Shown piece after piece: positions 25,948 to 33,868 of a stretch of 64,000 nt of DNA (the stretch's first letter is position 1; each line of letters starts with the position of its first letter). The position numbers and the translations under genes were made by a program. The notes beneath the pieces were generated by a model. The model was not told the origin of the DNA and ran no database searches. It was given only the letters and a program-made list of their open reading frames with translations. Where the stretch lies: NCBI GenBank assembly GCA_964537035.1, contig CAZIAK010000019.1, forward strand, positions 21,366-85,365, given 5' to 3'. This stretch comes from CAZIAK01 sp964537035. GTDB lineage: Bacteria > Planctomycetota > B15-G4.

Positions 25948-26050
25948 GGTCTACTCGCGGGCTGAGGGGTCCCCAGCATACGGGGGCACCGGGGGTCCCG
26001 TCAGCGACCAAGAACCGGACCGCCTGATCGGCTCAGGCGACGCAACCGTT

Positions 26051-26497
26051 TCAATCGTCGGGCTCTGCTGCCCCAGCGCCATCCCAGTAGGCACCCGGGC
26101 GATAGTCGCCGAAGTACCAGCTGTGGCCTTCGATGTCCTTCACCCCGTAGCCCCGGGCGCCGTACTCTTCGTCGCGCAGAGGCTGCATGACCTCGGCTCC
26201 GGCGGCCACGGCCTGAGCGCAGTGGGCATCGGGGTCGTCCACATACAGGGCGAGCGCCTGGTTCACGCCCGCCAGACCACGGGGGCTGAGCCTGCCGAGC
26301 TCGGGCCGAGCGCTGCTGATCATGATCACCCCGGGACCAAAGCTCAGCTCTGAGTGCAACACACCGCCGTCGGGGCCGGGCACAACCAGACGCTTCTCGA
26401 ATCCGAAGGCGTGGCAGAGCCAGTCGATGGCCGCGGCCGCGTCGTCATAGGACAGACTCGGATAGATCGTGGCCGGGCTGAAGTGCGAGTCGTTCAC
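26051..26497 (-). CDS. VOC-family (glyoxalase/bleomycin-resistance-like) protein
   Basis: 148 residues starting at GTG 26497. It has the paired beta-alpha-beta-beta-beta modules of the vicinal-oxygen-chelate fold in the PhnB/YdaE-like form: YPSLSYDDAAAAIDWLCHAFGF at the N-terminus, then HSELSFGPGVIMI, and near the C-terminus EYGARGYGVKDIEGHSWYFG. The candidate metal ligands are His in LHSEL and Glu in DIEGH. Such proteins range from metal-dependent lyases and dioxygenases to antibiotic-binding proteins, so no reaction can be assigned. It lies between the helicase and a small membrane-protein gene, 23 nt from the latter and on the same strand, so the two may be co-transcribed. Confidence 0.84.
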   Translation of the reverse strand: MNDSHFSPATIYPSLSYDDAAAAIDWLCHAFGFEKRLVVPGPDGGVLHSELSFGPGVIMISSARPELGRLSPRGLAGVNQALALYVDDPDAHCAQAVAAGAEVMQPLRDEEYGARGYGVKDIEGHSWYFGDYRPGAYWDGAGAAEPDD

Positions 26498-26520
26498 GGT
26501 CGTGCGAGCTCCATGCGGCG

Positions 26521-26784
26521 TCAGTCACCGCTGCCTCTGGCCACATCGGCGTTCAGCATCGAGTTGTGCATGAGCCAGTACACCAGGGCCGTGAGGATAC
26601 CGCCGATCAGGGTGGCCGCAGCCCAGATGCCCGGGCCCGCCAAGACCCTCGTTCGCCCGCGGCCCAGGCGTGCCGTGCAGTCGCGGTAGACGTCCACAGC
26701 CAGAGAGACGTGCACCACGATCGTGAGCACCATCATCAGGCTCACGAGGCCCCCCGGCAAGAAGCCACTGTTGTTGAAGCCCAT
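26521..26784 (-). CDS. Small two-helix membrane protein
   Basis: 87 residues. The start at ATG 26784 is chosen because AGGAG lies 6 nt upstream (plus-strand CTCCT at 26791-26795); an in-frame ATG at 26790 directly abuts that site and is less likely. Two hydrophobic helices, about residues 8-28 (GLVSLMMVLTIVVHVSLAV) and 48-68 (GIWAAATLIGGILTALVYWL), flank a basic loop. I recognise no domain family. It is followed by the VOC gene and preceded by 236 nt without a gene, on the far side of which boxB ends. A function cannot be inferred from position. Confidence 0.65.
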   Translation of the reverse strand: MGFNNSGFLPGGLVSLMMVLTIVVHVSLAVDVYRDCTARLGRGRTRVLAGPGIWAAATLIGGILTALVYWLMHNSMLNADVARGSGD

Positions 26785-27026
26785 TTCCATCTCCTGGTTG
26801 TCTTAAGGGGGTTGCTCTCTTGGCCGACCGCAGAGACGTCATCGAAGGAATGAACGAGACCGGTCTCTACCGAGCACTCGGCTCCGAAATCACATCGAGC
26901 GCGGTGCCAGCGACCACGCCGAGCCGACCCGCCCGACACACGGTTCGGGCGAGCATCCAACCGGAGACGCCGGCGCCCATGCCCCCTTGCATGACCTTGG
27001 ATAGAGGGAGCATGGGCGACCTTGGA

Positions 27027-28442
27027 TCAGAGCTTCACGTACTCGTAGTCGAAGGGCTTGCCGTTGATGCCCTTGGGCGGCTCGGCGATCCAGTTGGCGA
27101 TCTTGCCAGGCTCGGTGACCTGATTCATGACGCTCATCAGGTAGTCGTGGTCAGCGTCCGTGGGCAACCACTCGGCGAGCTTGTCACGCCAGACCTCGGC
27201 GCTGACCGGGTTGCCCTCAAGGTCGAAGTGGTAGCCAGCGAAGGTGCCGATCTTGCGGTTGAAGCGACGGTGCGGCAGCTTGATCTCGAAGTCGATGCCG
27301 TACTTCCCGATGATCTTGTTCCAGAAGTTCACGCCCTTCTGGTTGTCCGCCAGGAACTCCTCGCGCAGCACTTCGTTGAGCGCGTTGCGCATGGGCACCT
27401 CTTCGGTGACCAGCTTCTCACCGTCCCAGGTCATCACGTCCTTGAACTCTTCCATGACCCCGTGCTCGGTGTAGTTCTTCATCTCCCAGGCCCGGCCCTT
27501 GAGGCCGCTGCCGAAGAAGTTGGCCGAGTTGCTGGAGACCTCTGAACCGTAGAGGTCGACGCTGCTGCTGGCCCAGAAGCTGATGTACCTCTGGATCGTG
27601 GGCAGGTCGATCACGCCGTGCTCGCGGGGATCGCTGTCCGGGTGCTCCTTCATGACCTGGCAGGCGCGCTCGATCACCCGCCCCACGCCGGTCTGGCCCA
27701 CGAACATGTGGTGCGCCTCTTCGGTGAGCATGAAGCGGCAGGTGCGCGCGAGGGGATCGAAGCCCGACTCGGCCAGGCTGAGCAACTGAAACTTGCCGTC
27801 CCGGTCGGTGAACATGGTGAAACAGAAGAAGTCGAGCCAGGTGCGGATGGGCTCGTTGAACGTACCCAGGATGCGCGGGTGGTCCGGGTTGCCGCTGCGA
27901 CGCTCGAGCAGCTCGTCCGCCTCGTCCCGGCCGTCCTTGCCGAAGTAGCGGTGCAGCAGATAGACGATGGCCCAGAGGTGCCGGCCCTCTTCGACGTTGA
28001 CCTGAAACAGGTTGCGCATGTCGTAGAGGCTGGGCGCGCTGTGGGCCAGCATGCGCTGCTGCTCGACCGATGCGGGCTCAGTGTCGGCTTGAGCCACGAG
28101 AATGCGGCGCAGCCAGTTGCGGTACTCGCCGGGCACCGACTGCCAAGCGGGATCGCCCTCGTGGTCGCCGAAGTTGACCTTGCGATCCTTCTCGGGCTCG
28201 GCGAGGAAGATGCCCCAGCGGTAGTCAGGCATGGTCACGTGACCGAACTGGGCCCAGCCGTCTGCGTCCACCGAGGTGGCGGTGCGCAGATAGATCTCCT
28301 TGTCGTTGAACTGATCCGGCCCCATTTCATTCCACCACTCGATGTAGCGGGGCTGCCAGTGCTCGAGGGCACGCTGCAGGCGCTTGTCGGTGTGCAGCTC
28401 GACGTTGTTGGGGATCTTGCTCTCGTAGTCGATGGATGCCAT
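27027..28442 (-). CDS. boxB: Benzoyl-CoA 2,3-epoxidase oxygenase component BoxB
   Basis: 471 residues. BoxB is the di-iron component that epoxidises benzoyl-CoA in the aerobic coenzyme-A-dependent benzoate pathway, working with the reductase BoxA. The di-iron helices are visible: a Glu at ~122 (ADTEPASVEQQRM), EEGRH at 151-155 and EEAHH at 241-245, in ferritin-like spacing. The N-terminus IPNNVELHTDKRLQRALEHW and the segment DPLARTCRFMLTEEAHHMF are characteristic. Length is that of the family. It follows boxC on the same strand 96 nt downstream of the boxC stop, with a 16-bp repeat between. No boxA is in the window, so its reductase is presumably encoded elsewhere. Confidence 0.95.
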   Translation of the reverse strand: MASIDYESKIPNNVELHTDKRLQRALEHWQPRYIEWWNEMGPDQFNDKEIYLRTATSVDADGWAQFGHVTMPDYRWGIFLAEPEKDRKVNFGDHEGDPAWQSVPGEYRNWLRRILVAQADTEPASVEQQRMLAHSAPSLYDMRNLFQVNVEEGRHLWAIVYLLHRYFGKDGRDEADELLERRSGNPDHPRILGTFNEPIRTWLDFFCFTMFTDRDGKFQLLSLAESGFDPLARTCRFMLTEEAHHMFVGQTGVGRVIERACQVMKEHPDSDPREHGVIDLPTIQRYISFWASSSVDLYGSEVSSNSANFFGSGLKGRAWEMKNYTEHGVMEEFKDVMTWDGEKLVTEEVPMRNALNEVLREEFLADNQKGVNFWNKIIGKYGIDFEIKLPHRRFNRKIGTFAGYHFDLEGNPVSAEVWRDKLAEWLPTDADHDYLMSVMNQVTEPGKIANWIAEPPKGINGKPFDYEYVKL

Positions 28443-28520
28443 GAGGTCTCTCGGTCGGTCTGAGTGGTTCGTTGGGTGAGATGCGTTGAGCTGTCGTCAG
28501 GTCGCGGTCAGGGGCGCACC

Positions 28521-28552
28521 GATCAGGTGCGGGAGCGATCAGGTGCGGGAGC
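28521..28552. repeat. 16-bp tandem duplication at the boxC stop codon
   Basis: GATCAGGTGCGGGAGC occurs twice head to tail (28521-28536 and 28537-28552). The inner copy encodes the last residues of BoxC and its stop; the outer copy is non-coding. It looks like a recent slippage or duplication event. Confidence 0.92.
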
Positions 28553-30263
28553 GATCGAACTCCGGGCGGTTCGGGGTGCCGTAGCATTTGAGCGCGCCCC
28601 GCTCGCCCACGGCGTTGGGCCGCTGGAAGATCCAGTTCTGCCAGGCAGAGAGGCGGCCGAAGATCTTGGTCTCCATGGTCTCCGGTCCGCAGAAGCGCAG
28701 GTTGGCTTCGAGCCCGGTGAGGCCGTCGGGAGAGAAGGACACCCGCTCCTCGAGGGCGATGCGCAGATCGTCCTCCCAGTCGATGTCGTCAGGAGCCACG
28801 GTGGCCAGACCCAGCTCGTCGGCGGTCTCGGCGTCGAACAGGCCTTCTTTGCCCAGCACCACATCGACCTGATCGGGGGTGCCGTAGAAGTGGGACTGCA
28901 GCCGGGTCAGCCCGTTGCCCATGGGGTACGGGCCGCCGTTCATGGCCGACACGCCCAGGGTCACGGGGACGTCAGGGTCGTTGAGCAGGTAGAGGCGGTC
29001 GCCCGCCAGAGCCAGCTCAAGCATGGTGCCAGCGAAGGCGGTGCCCTCATCGGCGATGGAGAACACGGAGCGGGAGGTGACGTCGAGGCGCTTCAGCACC
29101 CGCTTGATCAGCAGGGACACTTCGCGCACGAACCAGTGCTCGCGGCCACCCGCCAGCACGGCGTCGGTATCGAGCACGACCTGGGGGTCGCCCACCACGC
29201 GCAAGGTCAGCAGGCCGATCTCGAGGTATTCGAGGCGCAGGTGCAGCAGAGCGTCATCGAGCTCGCGGAAGGCCCGCAGGATCCACCAGTCGTTGCCCGC
29301 AGCGAAGGCCTCGTCGGCGCTACCAGGGCCAGCCGCCTGGGGCAGCGTGATGGTGATGGCGGCCTTGCGGGCAGCCTCGTCGATGGCCACGTCCACGGAT
29401 TGGTAGTGGAAGCCCTCGTCAGTGAACTGGGGAGCCATGCGCTCGAGGTCGAGACCCTGACCCGCAGCGACCGCGGGAGAGGCGTCAGCCAGCGCCCGCG
29501 AGTTGCTGGCCACCACCTCGTCGAACTTCGACAGGGGCGCCACCTGGTCCACGAGGTTCCACTGCACGGCGCGCTTGCCTTTCACGCCCTCGGCGGTGGT
29601 GTTGAACAGGTCAGCCAGGTCACGACGGATCTTGCGCTTGTCGACCATGCGGGTCAGGCCGCCTGTGCCGGGCAGCACGCCCAGCAGGGGCACCTCGGGG
29701 TGGGACACAGCAGAGTTGCGGTCGTCCACAAGAAGGATGCGATCAGCTGCCAAGGCCAGCTCGTAGCCGCCGCCGGACGCCGTGCCGTTCAGAGCCGCCA
29801 GGGTCTTGAGACCGGAGTTCGCGCTGGCGTCTTCGAGGTACAGCCGGGTCTCGTTGGTGAACTTGCAGAAGTTCACTTTGAAGGCGTGGGTCGAGGTGCG
29901 CAGCATGATGATGTTGGCGCCGGCGCAGAAGACCCGGTCGAGGTTGCCGGTGAGCACCAGGCAGCGCACCTCGGGGTGGGCGAAGCGCAGGTGCTGCAGC
30001 GCGGCCACCAGCTCCATGTCCACGCTCAGGTCGTAGCTGTTGAGCTTGAGCACGTAGTGGTCTTTGAGCCCCTGATCCTCTTGCACGTCCATGCGCAGGG
30101 TGGCGATGTCGCCGTCCACCTCGAGCTTCCAGTGAATGAAGTCCTCGGGACGGAGGTCAAAGTCCAAGCGATCGGGCTCGCTCGCAATGGTCTGGCGGGT
30201 CTCGGTGGCGCTCAACTCGGTCTCCAGCGAAGGCCCGGGCAGCGAGCCGGGGCGCGATGACAA
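28539..30263 (-). CDS. boxC: 2,3-epoxybenzoyl-CoA dihydrolase BoxC
   Basis: About 574 residues. BoxC opens the ring of 2,3-epoxybenzoyl-CoA to an aldehyde-acyl-CoA and formate, the step after BoxB. It contains two crotonase-like halves: the first with RVFCAGANIIML and ALNGTASGGGYELALAADRI (oxyanion-hole elements), then SHPEVPLLGVLPGTGGLTRM; the second with FAGTMLELALAGDRLY and GPYPMGNGLTRLQSHFYG, the latter shared by BoxC proteins. Start is uncertain: TTG at 30263 is used because no ATG or GTG in frame precedes the conserved RPEDFIHWKLEV region; a later TTG is also possible. It is divergent from boxR, with about 126 nt between starts. The C-terminus ends in a tandem 16-bp duplication. Confidence 0.93.
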   Translation of the reverse strand: MSSRPGSLPGPSLETELSATETRQTIASEPDRLDFDLRPEDFIHWKLEVDGDIATLRMDVQEDQGLKDHYVLKLNSYDLSVDMELVAALQHLRFAHPEVRCLVLTGNLDRVFCAGANIIMLRTSTHAFKVNFCKFTNETRLYLEDASANSGLKTLAALNGTASGGGYELALAADRILLVDDRNSAVSHPEVPLLGVLPGTGGLTRMVDKRKIRRDLADLFNTTAEGVKGKRAVQWNLVDQVAPLSKFDEVVASNSRALADASPAVAAGQGLDLERMAPQFTDEGFHYQSVDVAIDEAARKAAITITLPQAAGPGSADEAFAAGNDWWILRAFRELDDALLHLRLEYLEIGLLTLRVVGDPQVVLDTDAVLAGGREHWFVREVSLLIKRVLKRLDVTSRSVFSIADEGTAFAGTMLELALAGDRLYLLNDPDVPVTLGVSAMNGGPYPMGNGLTRLQSHFYGTPDQVDVVLGKEGLFDAETADELGLATVAPDDIDWEDDLRIALEERVSFSPDGLTGLEANLRFCGPETMETKIFGRLSAWQNWIFQRPNAVGERGALKCYGTPNRPEFDRSRT

Positions 30264-30336
30264 AAGGGGGCGTTCAATCCAGGCACGGTCGACGGAGCCG
30301 ACGGTGATGAGCGAGGGACCATAGCATCATATTTCC

Positions 30337-30364
30337 TTGACAGCGCCAGAATGGTAAATATATT
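30337..30364 (+). promoter_or_regulatory. Candidate sigma-70 promoter for boxR
   Basis: A consensus-perfect TTGACA (30337-30342), a 16-nt spacer and TATATT (30359-30364). Initiation would fall around 30371, about 20 nt ahead of the ATG at 30390, which is why the earlier in-frame ATG at 30351 is rejected as the boxR start. The same AT-rich patch is where boxC transcription, in the other direction, could be controlled; no TGCA-type BoxR operator was found in it by eye. Confidence 0.5.
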
Positions 30365-30389
30365 TCACTCACCCCGCGAGAACCCCGCC

Positions 30390-31130
30390 ATGCGCCCGGA
30401 AGCCCTGCTCACCGAGGTCGGTCGACGACTGGCCGACGCCCGCCACGCCTTGGGGCTGACCATGACCGAGGTGGCGGCCCGTGCCGACGTGAGCACCCGC
30501 TATCTGCGCATGGCCGAGGCGGGAGAGGCGAACCTCTCGCTGCTCAAGCTGGCCTCCCTGGCCCGGGCCCTGCGCCAACCCATGGGCGAGCTGTGCGATC
30601 TCGAACTGAGCGACGTCCCCCGCCAACGCCTGGCCCTGCTGGGCGTGCGAGGCAGCGGCAAATCAACGGTGGGGCGCAGACTCTCGCAGCTGCTCGAGAT
30701 CCCCTTCTTCGAGCTCGACGACGCCATCGAAGCCTCGGCGGACATGAGCCTGTCCCAGCTCTTCACCATTCACGGGGACACCCATTACCGTGAGCTGCAG
30801 GAGCAGTGCCTGGAGCGTTGGTTGAGCCAGACCGGCGCGGGCATCCTGGCCACGGGGGGCGGCATCGTGAACGACGAGGCGAGCTTCGAGCGGCTGTGCT
30901 CCACCTGCCGCACGGTGTGGTTGCGCGCGTCCCCCGAGTCACACTGGGCCCGGGTGTTGGCGCAAGGGGACACCCGCCCCATGCGCGATCATCCCCGAGC
31001 CATGCAGCAGCTGCGCACGTTGCTGGAGAAGCGAGAAGAACTGTACGCTGCAGCTGACCTGGTGATCGACACCACCGAGCTGTCCCCGGAGCGGGTGGCC
31101 GAGCGGGTCGTGGAGTGGGTCGGGGTCTGA
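30390..31130 (+). CDS. boxR: BoxR-type regulator: XRE domain plus shikimate-kinase-like domain
   Basis: 246 residues from ATG 30390. The N-terminal helix-turn-helix (about 1-75) has LTEVGRRLADARHALGLTMT and VAARADVSTRYLRMAEAGEA. The C-terminal part is a shikimate-kinase fold with the P-loop LLGVRGSGKSTVGRRL (about 85-100), DDAIEASADMSLSQLF and ATGGGIVND. BoxR-like proteins bind benzoyl-CoA through the kinase-like domain and control the box genes, usually as repressors; that is known for proteobacterial members and inferred here from architecture and from divergent position next to boxC. Whether this copy keeps kinase activity is unknown. A strong promoter lies just upstream; 271 nt without a gene follow before the cytochrome. 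Confidence 0.92.
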   Translation: MRPEALLTEVGRRLADARHALGLTMTEVAARADVSTRYLRMAEAGEANLSLLKLASLARALRQPMGELCDLELSDVPRQRLALLGVRGSGKSTVGRRLSQLLEIPFFELDDAIEASADMSLSQLFTIHGDTHYRELQEQCLERWLSQTGAGILATGGGIVNDEASFERLCSTCRTVWLRASPESHWARVLAQGDTRPMRDHPRAMQQLRTLLEKREELYAAADLVIDTTELSPERVAERVVEWVGV

Positions 31131-31401
31131 CCGGAGGCACGGGCACTTGGCCCGCGCATGGGCAGCCTGCCTCCTCGATCAGCGAGCTGCCGTTTCCGCG
31201 CCACGGTGTTCGACGCGGTCAATAGCGCCTTGCTACCGTTCGCACTTGCAACGCCCGCCCGACGTCGTGCGTGCGAGCTTGCGAGATGTCACCGGCAGAA
31301 CGCCCCCCCCGTAACCTCGCCGGTGCTACAGCTTCTGCCGGCACCATGAGACCGTCTCGGTGCCACCTCTCCTCATCTCTCCCTGATGCGCTCGCCCACC
31401 C

Positions 31402-31770
31402 ATGTCCATCCCGACTCGTGCCACCCGTCTGCTGCTCGCTCCCCTGGCCCTGCTGGCCGCTTGCTCCAGCCCGACCACCGATGTTCCTCTCGAAGAACAG
31501 GATGGTGAGCTGCTCTACAAGTCCCAGGCCTGCGGCAAGTGCCACGGCGCAGACGGCTCCAGCGCCTTCTGGCTGCCCGGGCCCGACCTGCGCACACACC
31601 TCGACGCGTGGACAGTCGACACCCTCGCCGCCTACCTCGCAGACCCCATGACCGTGGCCAAGGGCATCGAGCGGCTCGCAGGCGAAGGCAAGATGCCCGA
31701 GTTCAGCCACCTCGATGAAGCGTCCCGTCGCCGCCTCGCCAAGTTCGTCCTCACGCTGGGTGACAGCTGA
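31402..31770 (+). CDS. Lipoprotein-type mono-haem cytochrome c
   Basis: 122 residues. A signal ending in the lipobox LLAAC (cysteine 21) is followed by a single haem-attachment motif CGKCH near residue 44 (KSQACGKCHGADGSSAF) and the likely distal Met in GKMPEFSHL near 97. This is a small class I cytochrome c that would be membrane-anchored and exposed outside the cytoplasmic membrane, passing electrons to an oxidase or reductase not seen here. The start at 31402 fits the signal peptide. It follows boxR on the same strand after 271 nt and ends 89 nt before the convergent subtilase gene. There is no evidence it belongs to the box system. Confidence 0.88.
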   Translation: MSIPTRATRLLLAPLALLAACSSPTTDVPLEEQDGELLYKSQACGKCHGADGSSAFWLPGPDLRTHLDAWTVDTLAAYLADPMTVAKGIERLAGEGKMPEFSHLDEASRRRLAKFVLTLGDS

Positions 31771-31859
31771 GCGCTGTTGACGCGCTCGGTAGTCGGCCGG
31801 CGGCAAGCATGGCGAGCGTCTGTCACAACCAGAGGCTCAAGCGCTTCGGCAAATGCCCC

Positions 31860-33719
31860 TCACTGCGTCGTGCCTTGCACCCCGTTCGTCGCCGAGAAGC
31901 CCGCAAACGCCGCGGTGTCCTTGATCCAGAACTGGCTGAAGAACGTGAAGCCCGGGGGGACACCTGTGGGGAAGGTCCCGGTGATCGCCAGCTGTCCACC
32001 GAAGCTGGTGGTGAACGGGCCAATGATCAGATCTGGTGCGGGCACCAGGATGCCGCCCTTGAACGGTGCGTTGATCGCCGAGATGCCCATGACCCAGAAG
32101 ATCGGTGAGATCGGGCGAGCGTTGGTCACGCCAAACCCGTAGCTGGTGTTGGGCAGCAAGGTGCCGGTGGTTGTGAGCGCGGGAACACCCGACACACCGG
32201 CCAGGCCCGAGCCCAGGTTGACCCAGGGGTCGAGGCTGACTGTGTCCAAGGCCTGCACTGCGGCACCCACCGACGGCAGGGGGCCGATGTGTCCCCCGCT
32301 GCCCTGACTGATGCCCGTGGCGATCAGCAGCTGGCGCAACGTGCTCGGATCAATGGGCTTGCCGTTGATGTTCAGCGAGCGCTCCTGCAACAACACGCAG
32401 GCTGCCGCCACCATGGGTGACGCTGAACTTGTGCCGTTGAACGAGTCTGTGTAGCGCTGGTTCTTGTCCGACCCAAACTCGGCAAAGTCGCCATAGCCCA
32501 GGGTGAAGACGTTCAGTCCCCAGCCTTGCAGGTTCACTCTCGCGCCGAAGGTCGAGAAGAAGAGCGCGTCGTGGTTCAGGTCGGGGCTTCCCGCGCCCAC
32601 CAAGATCGCGCCCGAGTCGCCCATGCCGATGTAGCTGGCGTAGCCGGGGCTGTCGAGATCTTCACCACCCGCCACGCCGCCGTTGCCCGCTGCGCCCACC
32701 ACCACAACGCCAGCGTCGACGCCCGTGCGGACCACCACGAACAGCGCCGGGTCGAGCTCGGCGGGGCCAAAGCCCGCCACGCCCATGGTCTGCATCTCCA
32801 GCAAGACCACGTCGCCAGGCGCGCTGCCGGCGATGGCGTTGGTGACGGAGGTCACCCGTCGCAGACCTTCTTCCACCGTCCACTCGGGATAGGTGTGCAC
32901 GTCGGCGTCGGGTGCCAGCCCGGTGAGGCCGTAGGCGTTGGGCACCGAGGAGGTCTCGCCGAGGACCGCCGTGCCGTGGCTGTCCCACGCGAGCGAGAAC
33001 ACCTGGGGGTCGATGGTCTGCCCCGGCTCCAGGTTGAGGTTCTTGTCGTTCAGGTCTTCGTGAGCCTGGTTCCAGCCGTACTCACAGTCGGACAGACGCA
33101 CGCCCAGGCCGGACAGGCCCAGCACGGTCATGGTGCCGGCGCCAATGCCCGGGTCGGGGCCGCCGTAGAGCTGGCTGCCCACAAGGCTCGGTGTGACCGG
33201 GAGGATGTCCCCGGGAGGCGGGCAACCCAGGGTCTGGATCGAAGCGAACTCGATCTCGGGGAGATCGGCGAGAGCCTGTCCAACGCTCTCGAGCCGAGCC
33301 GTGTCAGCCTCGGGGACATGCACGATGAGCATGCCCGCCAGGTCGGGCTGGGCCCTGTGGCTGCGCGCCTCGGCCCGGGCTTGCAGGGCCGTGAGAGTCG
33401 CCTGGGGCAGCTTGATCAATGGCGAGAAGGTCAGGCCGTGAGTGGCCGCCAGGGACCGGGTCTCGGCGAGGCTCACGGCGGCCGCCCCGGTGAGCCCGCC
33501 ACCGACGTCTGACCGAACCAGGGCCTGGTCGACGAACTTGATCACCAACCGATGGCCCTGGGAGGGTCCGACCTGCAACTCCGGCGGCATGATCGCCGCA
33601 CGCACGGGCCCGGGGTCGAGCGGCTGGCGAGGAGACAGGACCTGCCCCTGAGTCGACGACGAGGCCACCATGCAGACCAGCGCCGCCCAGCAGACAAGCC
33701 TGAGTCCAGCGGATTGCAT
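31860..33719 (-). CDS. Secreted S8 (subtilisin-like) serine protease with C-terminal sorting-type domain
   Basis: 619 residues from ATG 33719, which starts a signal peptide (about 1-26, ending SSTQGQ). Residues ~30-165 look like an I9-type propeptide (HRLVIKFVDQALVRSD). The catalytic triad is visible: D211 in GVRLSDCEYGW, H248 in SHGTAVLGE, S431 in FNGTSSASPMVAAA; N346 (AAGNGG) is the oxyanion residue. The SDCEYGW form of the Asp motif is unusual for the family. Residues ~499-619 (WVNLGSGLAG ... APFKGGILVPAPDL ... PPGFTFFSQFWI) match the C-terminal domain of the FG-GAP protein at 18060-19547. It is convergent with the cytochrome gene. Extracellular or surface proteolysis is expected; targets are unknown. 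Confidence 0.93.
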   Translation of the reverse strand: MQSAGLRLVCWAALVCMVASSSTQGQVLSPRQPLDPGPVRAAIMPPELQVGPSQGHRLVIKFVDQALVRSDVGGGLTGAAAVSLAETRSLAATHGLTFSPLIKLPQATLTALQARAEARSHRAQPDLAGMLIVHVPEADTARLESVGQALADLPEIEFASIQTLGCPPPGDILPVTPSLVGSQLYGGPDPGIGAGTMTVLGLSGLGVRLSDCEYGWNQAHEDLNDKNLNLEPGQTIDPQVFSLAWDSHGTAVLGETSSVPNAYGLTGLAPDADVHTYPEWTVEEGLRRVTSVTNAIAGSAPGDVVLLEMQTMGVAGFGPAELDPALFVVVRTGVDAGVVVVGAAGNGGVAGGEDLDSPGYASYIGMGDSGAILVGAGSPDLNHDALFFSTFGARVNLQGWGLNVFTLGYGDFAEFGSDKNQRYTDSFNGTSSASPMVAAACVLLQERSLNINGKPIDPSTLRQLLIATGISQGSGGHIGPLPSVGAAVQALDTVSLDPWVNLGSGLAGVSGVPALTTTGTLLPNTSYGFGVTNARPISPIFWVMGISAINAPFKGGILVPAPDLIIGPFTTSFGGQLAITGTFPTGVPPGFTFFSQFWIKDTAAFAGFSATNGVQGTTQ

Positions 33720-33868
33720 GGTCACCAACCTCAGACAGGGGCAAGAGGGAGCACAGCGGGCGGCAGCGGTCAGGCGAGAGTTACGGGCGCCAAAACCACA
33801 CCGACCCTGGGGAGATCCATCAGTGATCTCGGCATCCATGCTAGCAGGCTGAAGAAGACCTGCCCGGA

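Noticed and set aside
28464..30260. 598-codon plus-strand open frame opposite boxC
   Set aside because: Antisense shadow of a clearly conserved gene, with His/Val/Gly/Gln-rich composition and no recognisable motif.
30351..30389. Upstream ATG as start of boxR
   Set aside because: The codons overlap the -10 element of a consensus promoter; the start at 30390 leaves a sensible leader and begins the known domain.
31270..31345. Short inverted repeat (CCGGCAGAA/TTCTGCCGG) as terminator of boxR
   Set aside because: The arms are only 9 bp, the spacer exceeds 25 nt and no T-run follows; it also lies well after the stop codon.
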